A DNA stretch of 64,000 bases from Epilithonimonas caeni DSM 17710 (lineage in GTDB: Bacteria; Bacteroidota; Bacteroidia; Flavobacteriales; Weeksellaceae), in contig NZ_AUFK01000013.1 of assembly GCF_000426465.1 (NCBI RefSeq), positions 434,001 through 498,000 on the forward strand, read 5' to 3'. Below are positions 53,347 to 62,487 of the stretch, piece after piece. Below the pieces are notes generated by a model. That model was not told the DNA's origin. It saw only the letters and a list, made by a program, of their open reading frames with translations, and made no database searches. Both the position numbers and the translations under genes were made by a program. Each line of letters opens with the position of its first letter. Positions within the stretch are counted from its first letter, which is position 1.

Positions 53347-53395
53347 AAATGTAACAATGTAACAAAGATTGATAAATTGTTCCACTGTTATATTG
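53347..53395. repeat. GTAACAATGTAACAA inverted repeat between the Fe-S genes
   Basis: A 19-base arm at 53347-53365 pairs with 53377-53395 with about four mismatches; loop of 11 bases. GTAACAAT is also repeated in tandem. The 79-base gap between two genes that should be co-transcribed is otherwise empty. Confidence 0.5.
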
Positions 53396-53411
53396 GTAAA
53401 TTGAAACTAAT

Positions 53412-54197
53412 ATGGATTTCACTATAAAAACAATGGCGGAATATGCAATGGAAGGCAAATCTCCCGAAGTTCTCTTTTGGGTAGGTTGTGCCGGAAGTTT
53501 TGACGATCGTGCGAAAAAGATCACACGTGCATTCTGCAAAATCCTTAATAAGATCAATGTAGAATTCGCTGTTCTGGGACAAGAGGAATCTTGTACCGGC
53601 GATCCTGCAAAACGTGCCGGGAATGAGTTCGTTTTTCAAATGATGGCCTTGACCAATATTGAGGTGCTGAATGCTTACGAGGTCAAAAAGATAGTAACGG
53701 CCTGTCCACATTGTTTCAACACGTTGAAAAATGAATATCCGAGTTTAGGTGGGAATTATGAAGTCTTACATCATACGCAATTCCTAAAACAATTGATGCA
53801 GGAAGGAAGACTGAAAATAGAAGGGGGAAGTTTCAAAGGAAAAAAGATCACATTCCATGACCCATGCTACCTCGGGAGAGCAAATGATGAATATGAAGCA
53901 CCAAGAATGTTGTTGGAAAAATTGGATGCTGAATTGGTAGAAATGAAACGTTGCAAGACGAACGGCTTATGCTGTGGAGCAGGAGGTGCCCAGATGTTCA
54001 AGGAGCCGGAAAAAGGGAATAAGGACATTAACATAGAAAGAACAGAAGAAGCACTTTCGTTCGAACCGAAAGTGATTGCGACAGGTTGCCCTTTCTGTAA
54101 TACGATGATGACAGATGGCGTGAAACATTTTAATAAAAATACAGAAGTAGAAGTTAAAGATATTGTAGAACTTTTGGCAGAAGCTGAAGATCTATAA
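53412..54197 (+). CDS. CCG-domain (Fe-S)-binding protein (HdrB/LutA-like)
   Basis: A 261-residue cytoplasmic protein with two cysteine-rich CCG domains. Motifs: GSF/FWVGCAGSF near the N-terminus (WVGCAGSFDD), VTACPHCFNTLKNEY (about 97-111), CYLGRAN, then CKTNGLCCGAGGAQMF (about 181-196) and ATGCPFCNTMM (about 216-226). Such domains hold a non-cubane 4Fe-4S centre in HdrB or act in lactate oxidation (LutA). It probably pairs with the preceding membrane Fe-S protein. Substrate unknown. Confidence 0.88.
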   Translation: MDFTIKTMAEYAMEGKSPEVLFWVGCAGSFDDRAKKITRAFCKILNKINVEFAVLGQEESCTGDPAKRAGNEFVFQMMALTNIEVLNAYEVKKIVTACPHCFNTLKNEYPSLGGNYEVLHHTQFLKQLMQEGRLKIEGGSFKGKKITFHDPCYLGRANDEYEAPRMLLEKLDAELVEMKRCKTNGLCCGAGGAQMFKEPEKGNKDINIERTEEALSFEPKVIATGCPFCNTMMTDGVKHFNKNTEVEVKDIVELLAEAEDL

Positions 54198-54221
54198 TTA
54201 AACTAATATCTCTGATTGTCC

Positions 54222-55358
54222 ATGGAAAACAAATGGAAGCTTTCCGTATTATTTTTATTACCGATTTTAGTTGCCCTCACTTATTGGAATTACCATAACA
54301 GGGTTTATGATTGGGATATGCCGGGTTACATCGGCTCCATATATACGTTGGGTCATCCTGATTCTCAAGACAAAGTCAGAGAGCTCACTTTTTCATCAAT
54401 AAAAAAAGAAGCACCAGCTGACCATTATGCTGATCTGATAGGAACAGATCCTAAGGATGTATCCAGGCAATATTTTGAAAAAAGCACACAGGCTTTTTCT
54501 GAGCAACTTCCTTATTATAACATAAAAGTTGGATATAATCTAGTAATTAGATTTTTATACAAAATTGGATTTACGGCACCAATGTCAGTCCTTTTCTTAA
54601 GCCTTATATCTTATTTTTTTTCGGGGATTCTCCTGTTTTATATATTCAAAATCATCTTTCCGGATAATTATTTGATTGCTTTTTTTGCAACTATTGGGAT
54701 CTTACTATTGCCACCTGTAACAGAAATGTCCAGAATATCGACACCGGATATGTTTATTCTTGTGTTTTTGTTGATTTTTATGATTGCACTTATCCAACAA
54801 TGGAAAAAGTGGATCATGTTTATAGTGCTTTTCTTGATAACTTTTATCAGACCAGATTATATTACTTTTACGATTACCTATCTTATCACGGCTTGGAGCT
54901 GCAAATTTATGATTGATAAAAAAATCGATTTAAGTTATTTTCTACAGGCTGCAGTCCTCATCATATTATATTTTTTCATAATCAAATTTTACGATTTTCC
55001 TGGCTGGAAGAGCCTTTTCTATGATACCTTTATTTACAGGCGACCTATTATTTCGGCTCAGCCAGCAAGTTTTACTTTACAGGATTATGCTGTGATCCTT
55101 TTTGAAAGAATAATAAATTTTAAAAAGATAACATTAATTGCAATTGGTAGTTTGGGACTGATATTTTATTTGTCAAAAGATAAATGGATAAGGATCTATT
55201 CACTTTTTATTTTCATTAATATTTATATCAAATTTGTTTTTTTTCCGCAATCCGCTACACTTAGATTTTTCTTCGGATTCATTATTTTACTTTTAATAAT
55301 ACTTTCATTTGCTTTGAGCAAAAAATACAATGGTTTCCGACTCGGGAAAAATCCGTAA
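54222..55358 (+). CDS. GT-C-like polytopic membrane glycosyltransferase
   Basis: A 378-residue membrane protein with about ten helices. The first periplasmic loop has VYDWDMPGYIG, an acidic DxD pair right after the first helix, the usual catalytic place in GT-C enzymes that use lipid-phosphate sugars; a positively charged FIRPDY motif (around residue 208) also fits. No family was recognised with certainty. AT-rich and Leu/Ile/Phe-heavy. ATG 54222 is used; a TTG at 54216 is also open. It comes 24 bases after the Fe-S gene and 23 before the next gene, so it may be inserted into a conserved string. Confidence 0.65.
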   Translation: MENKWKLSVLFLLPILVALTYWNYHNRVYDWDMPGYIGSIYTLGHPDSQDKVRELTFSSIKKEAPADHYADLIGTDPKDVSRQYFEKSTQAFSEQLPYYNIKVGYNLVIRFLYKIGFTAPMSVLFLSLISYFFSGILLFYIFKIIFPDNYLIAFFATIGILLLPPVTEMSRISTPDMFILVFLLIFMIALIQQWKKWIMFIVLFLITFIRPDYITFTITYLITAWSCKFMIDKKIDLSYFLQAAVLIILYFFIIKFYDFPGWKSLFYDTFIYRRPIISAQPASFTLQDYAVILFERIINFKKITLIAIGSLGLIFYLSKDKWIRIYSLFIFINIYIKFVFFPQSATLRFFFGFIILLLIILSFALSKKYNGFRLGKNP

Positions 55359-55381
55359 TTTTATATTTTAAATTACTGAAA

Positions 55382-55870
55382 ATGAAAATAGAGGAATCCA
55401 GTTTTGTAGAAACAAACGATTATCGCGTTATTATATATCCCGCATCCAGACCTTTTACGGCGAAAGAAAGTAAAGTTATCGCAGAAAAATTATATGATTT
55501 CTTAGGCGATTGGGCGGCACACGGAAAAGAATTGTCTTCTTCTTTCAAAATCGAAAAAAATCAATTCATTATCATTTGTGTTGACGAGGAAAAAGAAGCG
55601 GCTTCCGGTTGTAGTATAGATGCACTTGGGAAGATCATGAGGGAATTGGACACTGAGTTTGATCTGGGATTGTTTGACAGAATGAAAGCCAGCTATGTAG
55701 AAAACGGAGAAGTTAAAACCTTGAAGCTGGCGGACTTCAAAAGTAAGATCAGAAGTGGAGAATTATCAAAAGACATCGAGGTCTTTGATTTTTCCAAAAA
55801 TACTTACCTGGATTTTCTCAGTCATTTTTTACAACCTTTTGCAAGAAGCTGGGCTTCATCTATAGCTTAG
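55382..55870 (+). CDS. Conserved Bacteroidota protein (often mislabelled ABC transporter ATPase)
   Basis: A 162-residue soluble protein. YRVIIYPASRPFTAKES, FLGDWAAHGKELSSSFKIE and FIIICVDEEKEAASGCSIDALGKIM are well-kept stretches of a family found mainly in Bacteroidota; databases sometimes call it an ABC transporter ATPase, yet no Walker A, Walker B or signature motif is present, so I reject that name. The single Cys in ASGCSID and the WxxHG motif look conserved, but no function can be given. It often accompanies the Fe-S protein genes (memory). Confidence 0.7.
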   Translation: MKIEESSFVETNDYRVIIYPASRPFTAKESKVIAEKLYDFLGDWAAHGKELSSSFKIEKNQFIIICVDEEKEAASGCSIDALGKIMRELDTEFDLGLFDRMKASYVENGEVKTLKLADFKSKIRSGELSKDIEVFDFSKNTYLDFLSHFLQPFARSWASSIA

Positions 55871-55911
55871 TTTTCTATTAATTCCAGATTCAATAATTTC
55901 AAGATCGCACT

Positions 55912-57045
55912 TTGAAAATACTTTTCCTGACCACGGCTCACAAATATGATGATGATCGGATTTTTTTTCATCAGGCAACGGAACTTGTGAAACGTGGTTT
56001 TGATGTGAAAATTTGTAGCCTTTGTTCAGAATTTACAGGAGTTATTGACCATATTCAAATCGAGTCATATTCAATACTAAACCAAAGTTCGGGACAAAAA
56101 ACAGAAACTTTTCTGAAAGTTTGTAAAGATTATCAGCCGGATTCCATTATCTGTTCGGAACCGATTGCGGTAATTGCAGCTCACAAATTCAAGAAAAATA
56201 AAAAGGTAAGTCTTGTTTACGATATTACAGAGTGGTATCCTGCGATGACGATGCTTCAGGATTATAATTTTCCGATGAAATTGATTCATGGGGTCAAGTT
56301 TTTTCTGATACAGCTATATGCCGGTTTTCTAAGTACAGACTTTATTTTTGGGGAAGAGACCAAAAAATTTCCACTGGCTTATTTTTTTCCTTTCAAAAAG
56401 AAGCTCATTTTGCCATATTATCCGGATCAGAAATTCGTTGTTGAGAATATAAGAACGCTCGAAAATAATAAAATTACACTTTGTTATACAGGTGCACTTT
56501 CTGAGGATAAGGGAATTGGCAATTTTTTCAAAGCTGTCGAGATTCTTGCAAAAAGACGACCAGGATTGATCATTAAGATCCTGATCATAGGCTCTGCGAG
56601 AACAGGAAAGGATCAGGTCTATTTCGATGGCCAGGTCGGAAAATTATCAATCAAAAATATAGAGATTCGAAAACCGACATCATTTGAAGATTTTACAAAG
56701 GCTTTTTCGGATACCGATATTTGTTTTGACCTGAGGGAATTTAATTTCGAGAATCATCATTCCCTTCCTATAAAACTGTTTTATTATATGGGCGCAGGAA
56801 AACCGGTTATTTACTCCGATTTGAAGGGAATCCGAAAGCATATGGATATCTCAGATTTCGGCTTCTTAGTCGATCCAAAAGATTCAGGATACATTGTCGA
56901 TTGCATAGAAAAGTATCTTGATGAACCTGGACTTTATGATCAACAAGCAAAAACTGCCAGGAGAGAATTCGTGCAAAAATATAATTGGGATATCATTAGT
57001 GATTCTTTCGTTAACTTTATAGACCATTCATTACCAAAAAGCTAA
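55912..57045 (+). CDS. GT4-type glycosyltransferase (TTG start)
   Basis: A 377-residue GT-B glycosyltransferase. It begins MKILFLTTAHKYDDDRIFFH (with TTG at 55912; no in-frame ATG gives this start), and has the donor-binding landmarks LCYTGALSEDKGIGNF, ILIIGSARTG and GAGKPVIYSD, then FGFLVDPKDSGYIV near the C-terminus. The E-x7-E motif is loose. Likely retaining transfer of a sugar from a nucleotide donor onto a growing surface glycan. The next gene starts two bases after the stop. Confidence 0.87.
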   Translation: MKILFLTTAHKYDDDRIFFHQATELVKRGFDVKICSLCSEFTGVIDHIQIESYSILNQSSGQKTETFLKVCKDYQPDSIICSEPIAVIAAHKFKKNKKVSLVYDITEWYPAMTMLQDYNFPMKLIHGVKFFLIQLYAGFLSTDFIFGEETKKFPLAYFFPFKKKLILPYYPDQKFVVENIRTLENNKITLCYTGALSEDKGIGNFFKAVEILAKRRPGLIIKILIIGSARTGKDQVYFDGQVGKLSIKNIEIRKPTSFEDFTKAFSDTDICFDLREFNFENHHSLPIKLFYYMGAGKPVIYSDLKGIRKHMDISDFGFLVDPKDSGYIVDCIEKYLDEPGLYDQQAKTARREFVQKYNWDIISDSFVNFIDHSLPKS

Positions 57046-57047
57046 AA

Positions 57048-58310
57048 ATGAAGCAGCTCAAAGTTGTTCAGACTTTCATTTCCCGGTTTTTGATATTGAT
57101 ACTAAGTTTCGGCTTGGTCATCTTTTCTACCAATATCTGGGGAAGCGAGGGAAAAGGAACAATTTCGATTGTCATTGCAAATGTTGCCATTGTAAGTTTT
57201 TTCAGTAGTATTTTTTCCGGCAGCAGCACATCATATTTTGCCCACAGATTCAAGATGGAACAGGTATTGGTCTATTCCTATATATGGTCATTACTGGTAG
57301 GTGTGGCAATTCCTTTGGTCTTTGCCTTGTCTTCTATTCAGGGTTCGTATTTATATTATCTTATTGGTATTTCTGTGTTCTCATCGCTGCTTACGACCAA
57401 TATAAGTCTGTTCATAGGCACTCAGAATATCAAGATGTTCAACCTTTATACGGTTTTACAACAGCTGATGCACGTTTTGTTCATAGTCGTATTGATTTAT
57501 TTTGTAAAACTAAAAGACGTTTCTGTTTATTTTCTTGCTCAGATTTTATGTCTGATATTATTGTTTTTATTGAGTTTTTATCAGATCATAAGAAAATGTA
57601 AAATCAGAGATTTTAAGTTCTCAAAAACAGTATTCATCGATATGTTCGAATACGGTTGGAAAACACAATTGAGCGCATTTGTCCAATTCCTGAATTACAG
57701 ACTTTCATTTTACTTTTTAGAATATTTTGAGGGAATTGCCGCGGTTGGTATTTTTTCCATAGGAATTACTTTCTCCGAAGCGATCTGGACAATCACCCGA
57801 AGCATTGCAGTGGTTCTTTATTCTGATGTTGTCAACTCTAAAAGCAAAGAAGAATCTATCATCAAAACCAAATCTTCGCTCAAACTTTCTTTCACATTGA
57901 TGCTTGTCTTTCTTATCGGAATTATCATTATTCCGGCACAAGTGTATGTTTTGATCTTCGGAAATGAATTTAGCGAGACCAAAAAAATTATGCTTCTTCT
58001 CTCTCCAGGGATCTTTGCAATAGCAATAAGTGATATGGTCGGCTATTATTTTTCTGCGATCAAGCAGCTTAAGATCTTGAATGTTAAATCAATTATAGGC
58101 TTACTTATAACAGTAATTCTTTCTTACTTCGCTATCCCACGATGGGGGATTTGGGGCGCATGTTTTGTAACAACTGCTTCTTATTTGGTTTCAGGATCAA
58201 TATTGTTTTGGAAATTCTATCAGAACACGGATTTCAAGATTCGGGATTATTTGATAACGAAAGATGAAATTACTAATCTGTTGCAAACTTTTTCCAGGAA
58301 AAAATACTAA
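57048..58310 (+). CDS. Wzx/MATE-type polysaccharide flippase
   Basis: A 420-residue membrane protein with twelve to fourteen helices of the polysaccharide_synt/MurJ-like MVF superfamily. Typical stretches are IFSTNIWGSEGKGTISIVIA at the start, the central WKTQLSAFVQFLNYRLSFYFL and a late LLSPGIFAIAISDMVGYYFSA. It should carry an undecaprenyl-linked oligosaccharide across the inner membrane. Two bases after the glycosyltransferase stop, so the two are one transcript. Confidence 0.88.
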   Translation: MKQLKVVQTFISRFLILILSFGLVIFSTNIWGSEGKGTISIVIANVAIVSFFSSIFSGSSTSYFAHRFKMEQVLVYSYIWSLLVGVAIPLVFALSSIQGSYLYYLIGISVFSSLLTTNISLFIGTQNIKMFNLYTVLQQLMHVLFIVVLIYFVKLKDVSVYFLAQILCLILLFLLSFYQIIRKCKIRDFKFSKTVFIDMFEYGWKTQLSAFVQFLNYRLSFYFLEYFEGIAAVGIFSIGITFSEAIWTITRSIAVVLYSDVVNSKSKEESIIKTKSSLKLSFTLMLVFLIGIIIIPAQVYVLIFGNEFSETKKIMLLLSPGIFAIAISDMVGYYFSAIKQLKILNVKSIIGLLITVILSYFAIPRWGIWGACFVTTASYLVSGSILFWKFYQNTDFKIRDYLITKDEITNLLQTFSRKKY

Positions 58311-58380
58311 TATTCCTATTCAGGAGTTCTTAGAAATAGAAATCAAAAACTTATTTTTACGAATCGAAAAATATTAAGAC

Positions 58381-60282
58381 ATGTGCGGGATCTGTGGTTA
58401 TTATTTATCAAAGAAAGGAATTTCCTCTAAGAATATTTTGGAGATGAATAATGCGATCCGGCATCGTGGTCCGGATGATGAAGGATTTTGGCTTTCGGAT
58501 GGACAGGAAGGGCAGTCTTTTTCTGGAGAGAGTTCTACACAACAAGTCAAAAAAATCTTTCCTGTTCTACCTGATTCAGAGACTAATATTGCATTAGGAT
58601 TTCGTAGGCTTTCTATTTTGGATCTTTCGGAAAAAGGCCATCAGCCGATGCTCTCTGACAATGAAAGGATTACAATTACATTCAACGGGGAGATCTATAA
58701 TTTCAAAACATTAAGGAAGGAATTAGAAGATTTGGGGCATCATTTCAAAAGCCATTCTGATACAGAAGTTATTTTAAGGTCTTACGAAGAATGGGGAACG
58801 GATATGCTTCCTAAATTTGACGGGATGTTTGCCATAGCCTTGGTCGATTTGGATAAAAAAAAATTACTTCTGGCAAGGGACAGGGTAGGAATGAAACCTC
58901 TGTTCTATTATGAAAAAGAAAACGAATTGATCTGGGCATCAGAAATAAAAGCACTTTTGAAGAATGAGTGCATCACTCCGGAAATCAATTGGCAAGGCGT
59001 TTACAGTAACTTTCTTTTTCAGACGACATTGGCTCCGGAAACTTGTTTCCAGAATATCTATTCTTTGGAACCTGCAACTTTTTTGATCTTTGATATGAAT
59101 GATTTTTCATCATCAAAAGAAAAGTATTGGCACTTTCCAACTAAAAAAGCGGGTAACATAACAGAACAAGAAGCAATCACCGAGATTGATAGACTGCTTT
59201 CGGAAAGTGTGGAAAAACAGCTTTTTGCAGACGTTCCCGTGACAAGCATGATGAGTGGTGGGATAGATTCTACCCTGATCACGGCAAAATCAAAACCATA
59301 CAAAGAAGATATCAACGCCTTTACGATTGCGTATCAATTTTCAGAAAATGAAGTGAAGAATGCTTCTCTGATGGCTGAGAAAATTGAAATTCCTCATCAT
59401 ATAAAAAACGTTACAGATGAAGAAGTTTTGGATCAATTAAAAGAAAACATCCAACATTTCGAGGAGCCATACAGCAGTCTGGAAGTTCTGATGAATGCGG
59501 CCGAATATGCAAAAGATCTAGGATTCAAAGTTGTCTTGAGTGGAAATGGAGCTGATGAACTTTTTGCGGGATATTCCCACTCTTTGAAACTCGATAAGTG
59601 GAAGTCTATGAGAAAGTTCAATTTCATCCGCCATTTTATTTTCACGGACGACAACTTTTCCAAAAAGGTCAAAAATTATTTTTCTCAAGACAGTATGCTG
59701 GATTTTTTCAGGCAAAGTCAGGTTGGGATGAAACCTTTCGAGGCAAAAAGTGTTTTTAAGAAGGAGATCTTTAATAAGATCAATTCAGATTTAAACGATA
59801 AAAAATTATCAGAAACACAAGATTATGAAGGCCTTTATGAGTATGATATGAAGTACTCTCTCTCGTCACATCATGTTTTCCGCGATGATCTGAGCGCGAT
59901 GAAATATGGTGTAGAATTCCGTTATCCTTATCTTAGTAATGACCTGATCAATTATGTATCAACATTGCCGGAAAGCTTAAGGTATAATGGTGTTCAGAAT
60001 AAACCGCTTCTAAGAAAAGTGGCGGAAAAATATGTACATACGGAGATCTTGAAAATGCCAAAACGTGGTTTCTCTTTTCCGCTTTCACATTTCATCAAAA
60101 CAGAACCAAAGGTTAGAGATTTTATCTTAGAAAATCTGGATAGCCTGAAAAAGAGAGGTTTTTTTGATTCGAAAATCATTAATGATTGGTGGCATAACCA
60201 GAATAATGAATACGATTGTGTGAAGATCTGGCAACTTGTGACATTCGAACTTTGGTATCAGAAATATTTTGAAAACCGATAA
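58381..60282 (+). CDS. asnB: Asparagine synthase-type amidotransferase (AsnB)
   Basis: A 633-residue enzyme with an N-terminal glutaminase domain starting MCGICGYY (Cys2 nucleophile) and continuing FNGEIYNFKTLRKEL and SDTEVILRSYEEWG, then an AsnB synthetase domain with the P-loop SGGIDSTLITAK (about 300-311) and VVLSGNGADELFAGY. An insertion near 48-70 separates the two parts of the glutaminase domain. In surface-glycan loci such enzymes amidate uronic acids (WbpS type) and do not make free asparagine; the neighbours favour that reading, but true asparagine synthesis is possible. Confidence 0.87.
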   Translation: MCGICGYYLSKKGISSKNILEMNNAIRHRGPDDEGFWLSDGQEGQSFSGESSTQQVKKIFPVLPDSETNIALGFRRLSILDLSEKGHQPMLSDNERITITFNGEIYNFKTLRKELEDLGHHFKSHSDTEVILRSYEEWGTDMLPKFDGMFAIALVDLDKKKLLLARDRVGMKPLFYYEKENELIWASEIKALLKNECITPEINWQGVYSNFLFQTTLAPETCFQNIYSLEPATFLIFDMNDFSSSKEKYWHFPTKKAGNITEQEAITEIDRLLSESVEKQLFADVPVTSMMSGGIDSTLITAKSKPYKEDINAFTIAYQFSENEVKNASLMAEKIEIPHHIKNVTDEEVLDQLKENIQHFEEPYSSLEVLMNAAEYAKDLGFKVVLSGNGADELFAGYSHSLKLDKWKSMRKFNFIRHFIFTDDNFSKKVKNYFSQDSMLDFFRQSQVGMKPFEAKSVFKKEIFNKINSDLNDKKLSETQDYEGLYEYDMKYSLSSHHVFRDDLSAMKYGVEFRYPYLSNDLINYVSTLPESLRYNGVQNKPLLRKVAEKYVHTEILKMPKRGFSFPLSHFIKTEPKVRDFILENLDSLKKRGFFDSKIINDWWHNQNNEYDCVKIWQLVTFELWYQKYFENR

Positions 60283-60295
60283 CGTATTTTTATTT

Positions 60296-60303
60296 TACCT
60301 TTG
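60296..60303 (+). promoter_or_regulatory. TAnnTTTG box just upstream of the lipoprotein start
   Basis: TACCTTTG ends four bases before ATG 60308, giving a nearly leaderless transcript if used. Confidence 0.35.
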
Positions 60304-60307
60304 TGTT

Positions 60308-60811
60308 ATGAAGAAATATTTTCTTACAATCACACTTGTCTTGCTTACATTGGTCTGTTGCCGCGGAGATGAAGAAGATATCCAGACAATCGACCAGGTT
60401 CTGAATCTTTATATCCATAATTCTGCCGGTCAAGATATGTTGAATTCTAAGATCGATGGTTCCTACACTTCTGTTAATTTGGTTGATCTTTTAGATGAAA
60501 CGGCCCTTAAGCCTATTACAGGATATAGCTTGATAAAAGATGCGGACACTGTTACTTATCTGGATTACCCAGCCGGAGCAGTTAGACTTTTGCAGGATTC
60601 CATAAGCCCGGAAGAGAAAATATATTACTCCAATTTTATAATTCAGCTTGTGACTACTAAGAATTCAGTTACAACTACAGACCCTGACACGATCAGGATA
60701 GAATACAAATGGACACCTTCTCTTTTCCAACTGTCAAAACTCTGGTATAATGAAGAACTGAAGTTCACAAAAGTTCAAGGACAGAGAAATGTGGTCAAAA
60801 TCGTGAAATAA
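60308..60811 (+). CDS. Lipoprotein of unknown function
   Basis: A 167-residue exported lipoprotein. ATG 60308 gives MKKYFLTITLVLLTLVCC with two cysteines at the lipobox end; an ATG at 60269 overlaps asnB and adds a second hydrophobic stretch, so I reject it. The mature part has no motif I know; YTSVNLVDLLDETAL and a beta-rich end with VTTTDPDTIRIEYKWTPS are visible. It follows the glycan locus by 26 bases and may belong to it or be separately transcribed. Confidence 0.7.
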   Translation: MKKYFLTITLVLLTLVCCRGDEEDIQTIDQVLNLYIHNSAGQDMLNSKIDGSYTSVNLVDLLDETALKPITGYSLIKDADTVTYLDYPAGAVRLLQDSISPEEKIYYSNFIIQLVTTKNSVTTTDPDTIRIEYKWTPSLFQLSKLWYNEELKFTKVQGQRNVVKIVK

Positions 60812-60817
60812 AATCAT

Positions 60818-60825
60818 TAAATTTG
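60818..60825 (+). promoter_or_regulatory. TAnnTTTG -7 box for serS
   Basis: TAAATTTG, 63 bases before the serS ATG. Confidence 0.45.
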
Positions 60826-60888
60826 CAAACGTCAGAGAATTGAAATTGATTTTCTGATTACGAAATACTATCAACCAACAACCAAACT

Positions 60889-62157
60889 ATGTTACAGGTT
60901 AATTTTTTGCGCGAGAACAAAGAGCGCGTTTTGGAAGGCTTGAAGAAAAGAAACTTCAAGGAATTAGATTTGGTCGATGCAGCAATCAACGCTGACGACG
61001 AAAGAAAAAGATTACAGTTTGAGCTGGACTCACAACTTTCCGAAATGAACAGGATCTCCAAGGAAATAGGAATTCTGATGAAAGAGGGAAAAAAAGAGGA
61101 AGCAGAAGCTGCAAAATCCCAAACGTCGCAATACAAAGAATCCAGCAAAGAATTACAATCTCAACTGAACGAAGCTGAGAAGAACTTGATCAATATTCTT
61201 TACCAACTTCCGAATATTCCTAATGAAAAAGTGGTTGCCGGCGTTTCTGCTGATGACAACGAGATCATTTATGAATCTACAACGGTAGAAGGTCTTGGGG
61301 AAGGCGCGATCCCGCACTGGGAATTGGCAAAAAAATATAACCTGATCGATTTTGAATTAGGAGTAAAAATTGCCGGAGCAGGGTTTCCTGTTTATTTTGG
61401 GAAAGGCGCAAGATTACAAAGAGCTTTGGTTCAATATTTCCTTGATAAAAATACAGAGGCTGGTTATCTTGAAGTGAACCCACCTCACGTTGTGAATGAG
61501 GCTTCTGGTTATGGAACCGGACAATTGCCTGATAAAGAAGGACAAATGTACTATGTCGGGGCAGATGATCTGTATCTGATCCCAACAGCTGAAGTTCCGG
61601 TTACGAATCTCTATCGTGATGTTTTGTTGGATGAAAAAGATTTGCCAATCAAGAATACAGCATTTTCCCAGTGTTATAGAAGAGAAGCAGGAAGTTACGG
61701 TGCGCACGTAAGAGGTTTGAACAGGCTTCACCAATTCGAAAAAGTAGAGATTGTAAGAATCGAAAAACCGGAAAATTCTTACGCTGTTTTAGAAGAAATG
61801 GTAGAACATATCAAGTCTATTTTGGAAGATCTGGAATTACCATACAGGATACTGAGACTTTGCGGCGGAGATACAGGTTTTGCATCGGCAATGACTTACG
61901 ACTTCGAGGTTTGGAGTGCAGCGCAGGAGAAATGGCTGGAAGTAAGTTCTGTTTCCAACTTCGAAACGTTCCAGGCTAACCGTCTGAAATGCCGTTATAA
62001 AGGCGACGGAAAAACGCAATTGGTTCACACCCTGAACGGCTCTGCAATGGCCTTACCAAGAATTATGGCCGCGCTTTTGGAAAATAATCAAACGCCTGAA
62101 GGCATCAGATTGCCAAAGAAAATTGCAGAATATGCAAGATTTGAATTGATCAATTAA
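60889..62157 (+). CDS. serS: Seryl-tRNA synthetase
   Basis: A 422-residue class II synthetase that charges tRNA(Ser) (and tRNA(Sec) where present). N-terminal tRNA-binding coiled coil at about residues 30-105; motif 2 in FSQCYRREAGSYGAHVRGL (about 262-280) and motif 3 in NGSAMALPRIMAALLE (about 383-398). It starts MLQVNFLRENKERVLEGLKK (residues 1-20), as usual. A terminator follows closely. Confidence 0.98.
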   Translation: MLQVNFLRENKERVLEGLKKRNFKELDLVDAAINADDERKRLQFELDSQLSEMNRISKEIGILMKEGKKEEAEAAKSQTSQYKESSKELQSQLNEAEKNLINILYQLPNIPNEKVVAGVSADDNEIIYESTTVEGLGEGAIPHWELAKKYNLIDFELGVKIAGAGFPVYFGKGARLQRALVQYFLDKNTEAGYLEVNPPHVVNEASGYGTGQLPDKEGQMYYVGADDLYLIPTAEVPVTNLYRDVLLDEKDLPIKNTAFSQCYRREAGSYGAHVRGLNRLHQFEKVEIVRIEKPENSYAVLEEMVEHIKSILEDLELPYRILRLCGGDTGFASAMTYDFEVWSAAQEKWLEVSSVSNFETFQANRLKCRYKGDGKTQLVHTLNGSAMALPRIMAALLENNQTPEGIRLPKKIAEYARFELIN

Positions 62158-62178
62158 TTCAGGTTTAATATAAATACG

Positions 62179-62208
62179 AAGTCGCAAATTTTACTTTGCG
62201 ACTTTTTT
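62179..62208 (+). terminator. Terminator after serS
   Basis: Perfect 10-bp stem AAGTCGCAAA/TTTGCGACTT (62179-62188, 62195-62204), loop TTTTAC, ending in a T run. Confidence 0.9.
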
Positions 62209-62229
62209 ATTTCATTTTTCAAACATGAT

Positions 62230-62487
62230 CTTTTGTCATTCCGGAGGAAACATTACAAAATGGTTCGACGAAGTCAATCTTACAATAATACTGATTTTAA
62301 AATAGCGTTGCGAATGATTTCAAGATGTTCCAGCGGAGCAACCTGTTAATAGAAAATGTTGACAAAAAGAAATTGCGTGCCGTAGGTACGCTACTGGATT
62401 TATTAATCTCTTGCTGAGCAAAACGTCTTTGCAAACCTTAAATATTTTCAATAAGGGAAAAGAATCTTTGCAGACTTCGGGCTTAAA
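62230..62487. repeat. Repeat-derived intergenic DNA before the helicase
   Basis: No gene. It contains GTCATTCCGGAGGAA (62236 on), like the 20115 hairpin family; GCGTGCCGTAGGTACGC (near 62376), a 7-bp hairpin with a G-T pair and loop GTA; and two CTTTGCA-x-CTT units near 62430 and 62467 resembling those at 35866 and 35903. Confidence 0.5.

Noticed and set aside
55382-55870. ABC transporter ATPase
   Set aside because: No Walker A, Walker B or signature motif in 162 residues; the name appears to be a database mislabel.
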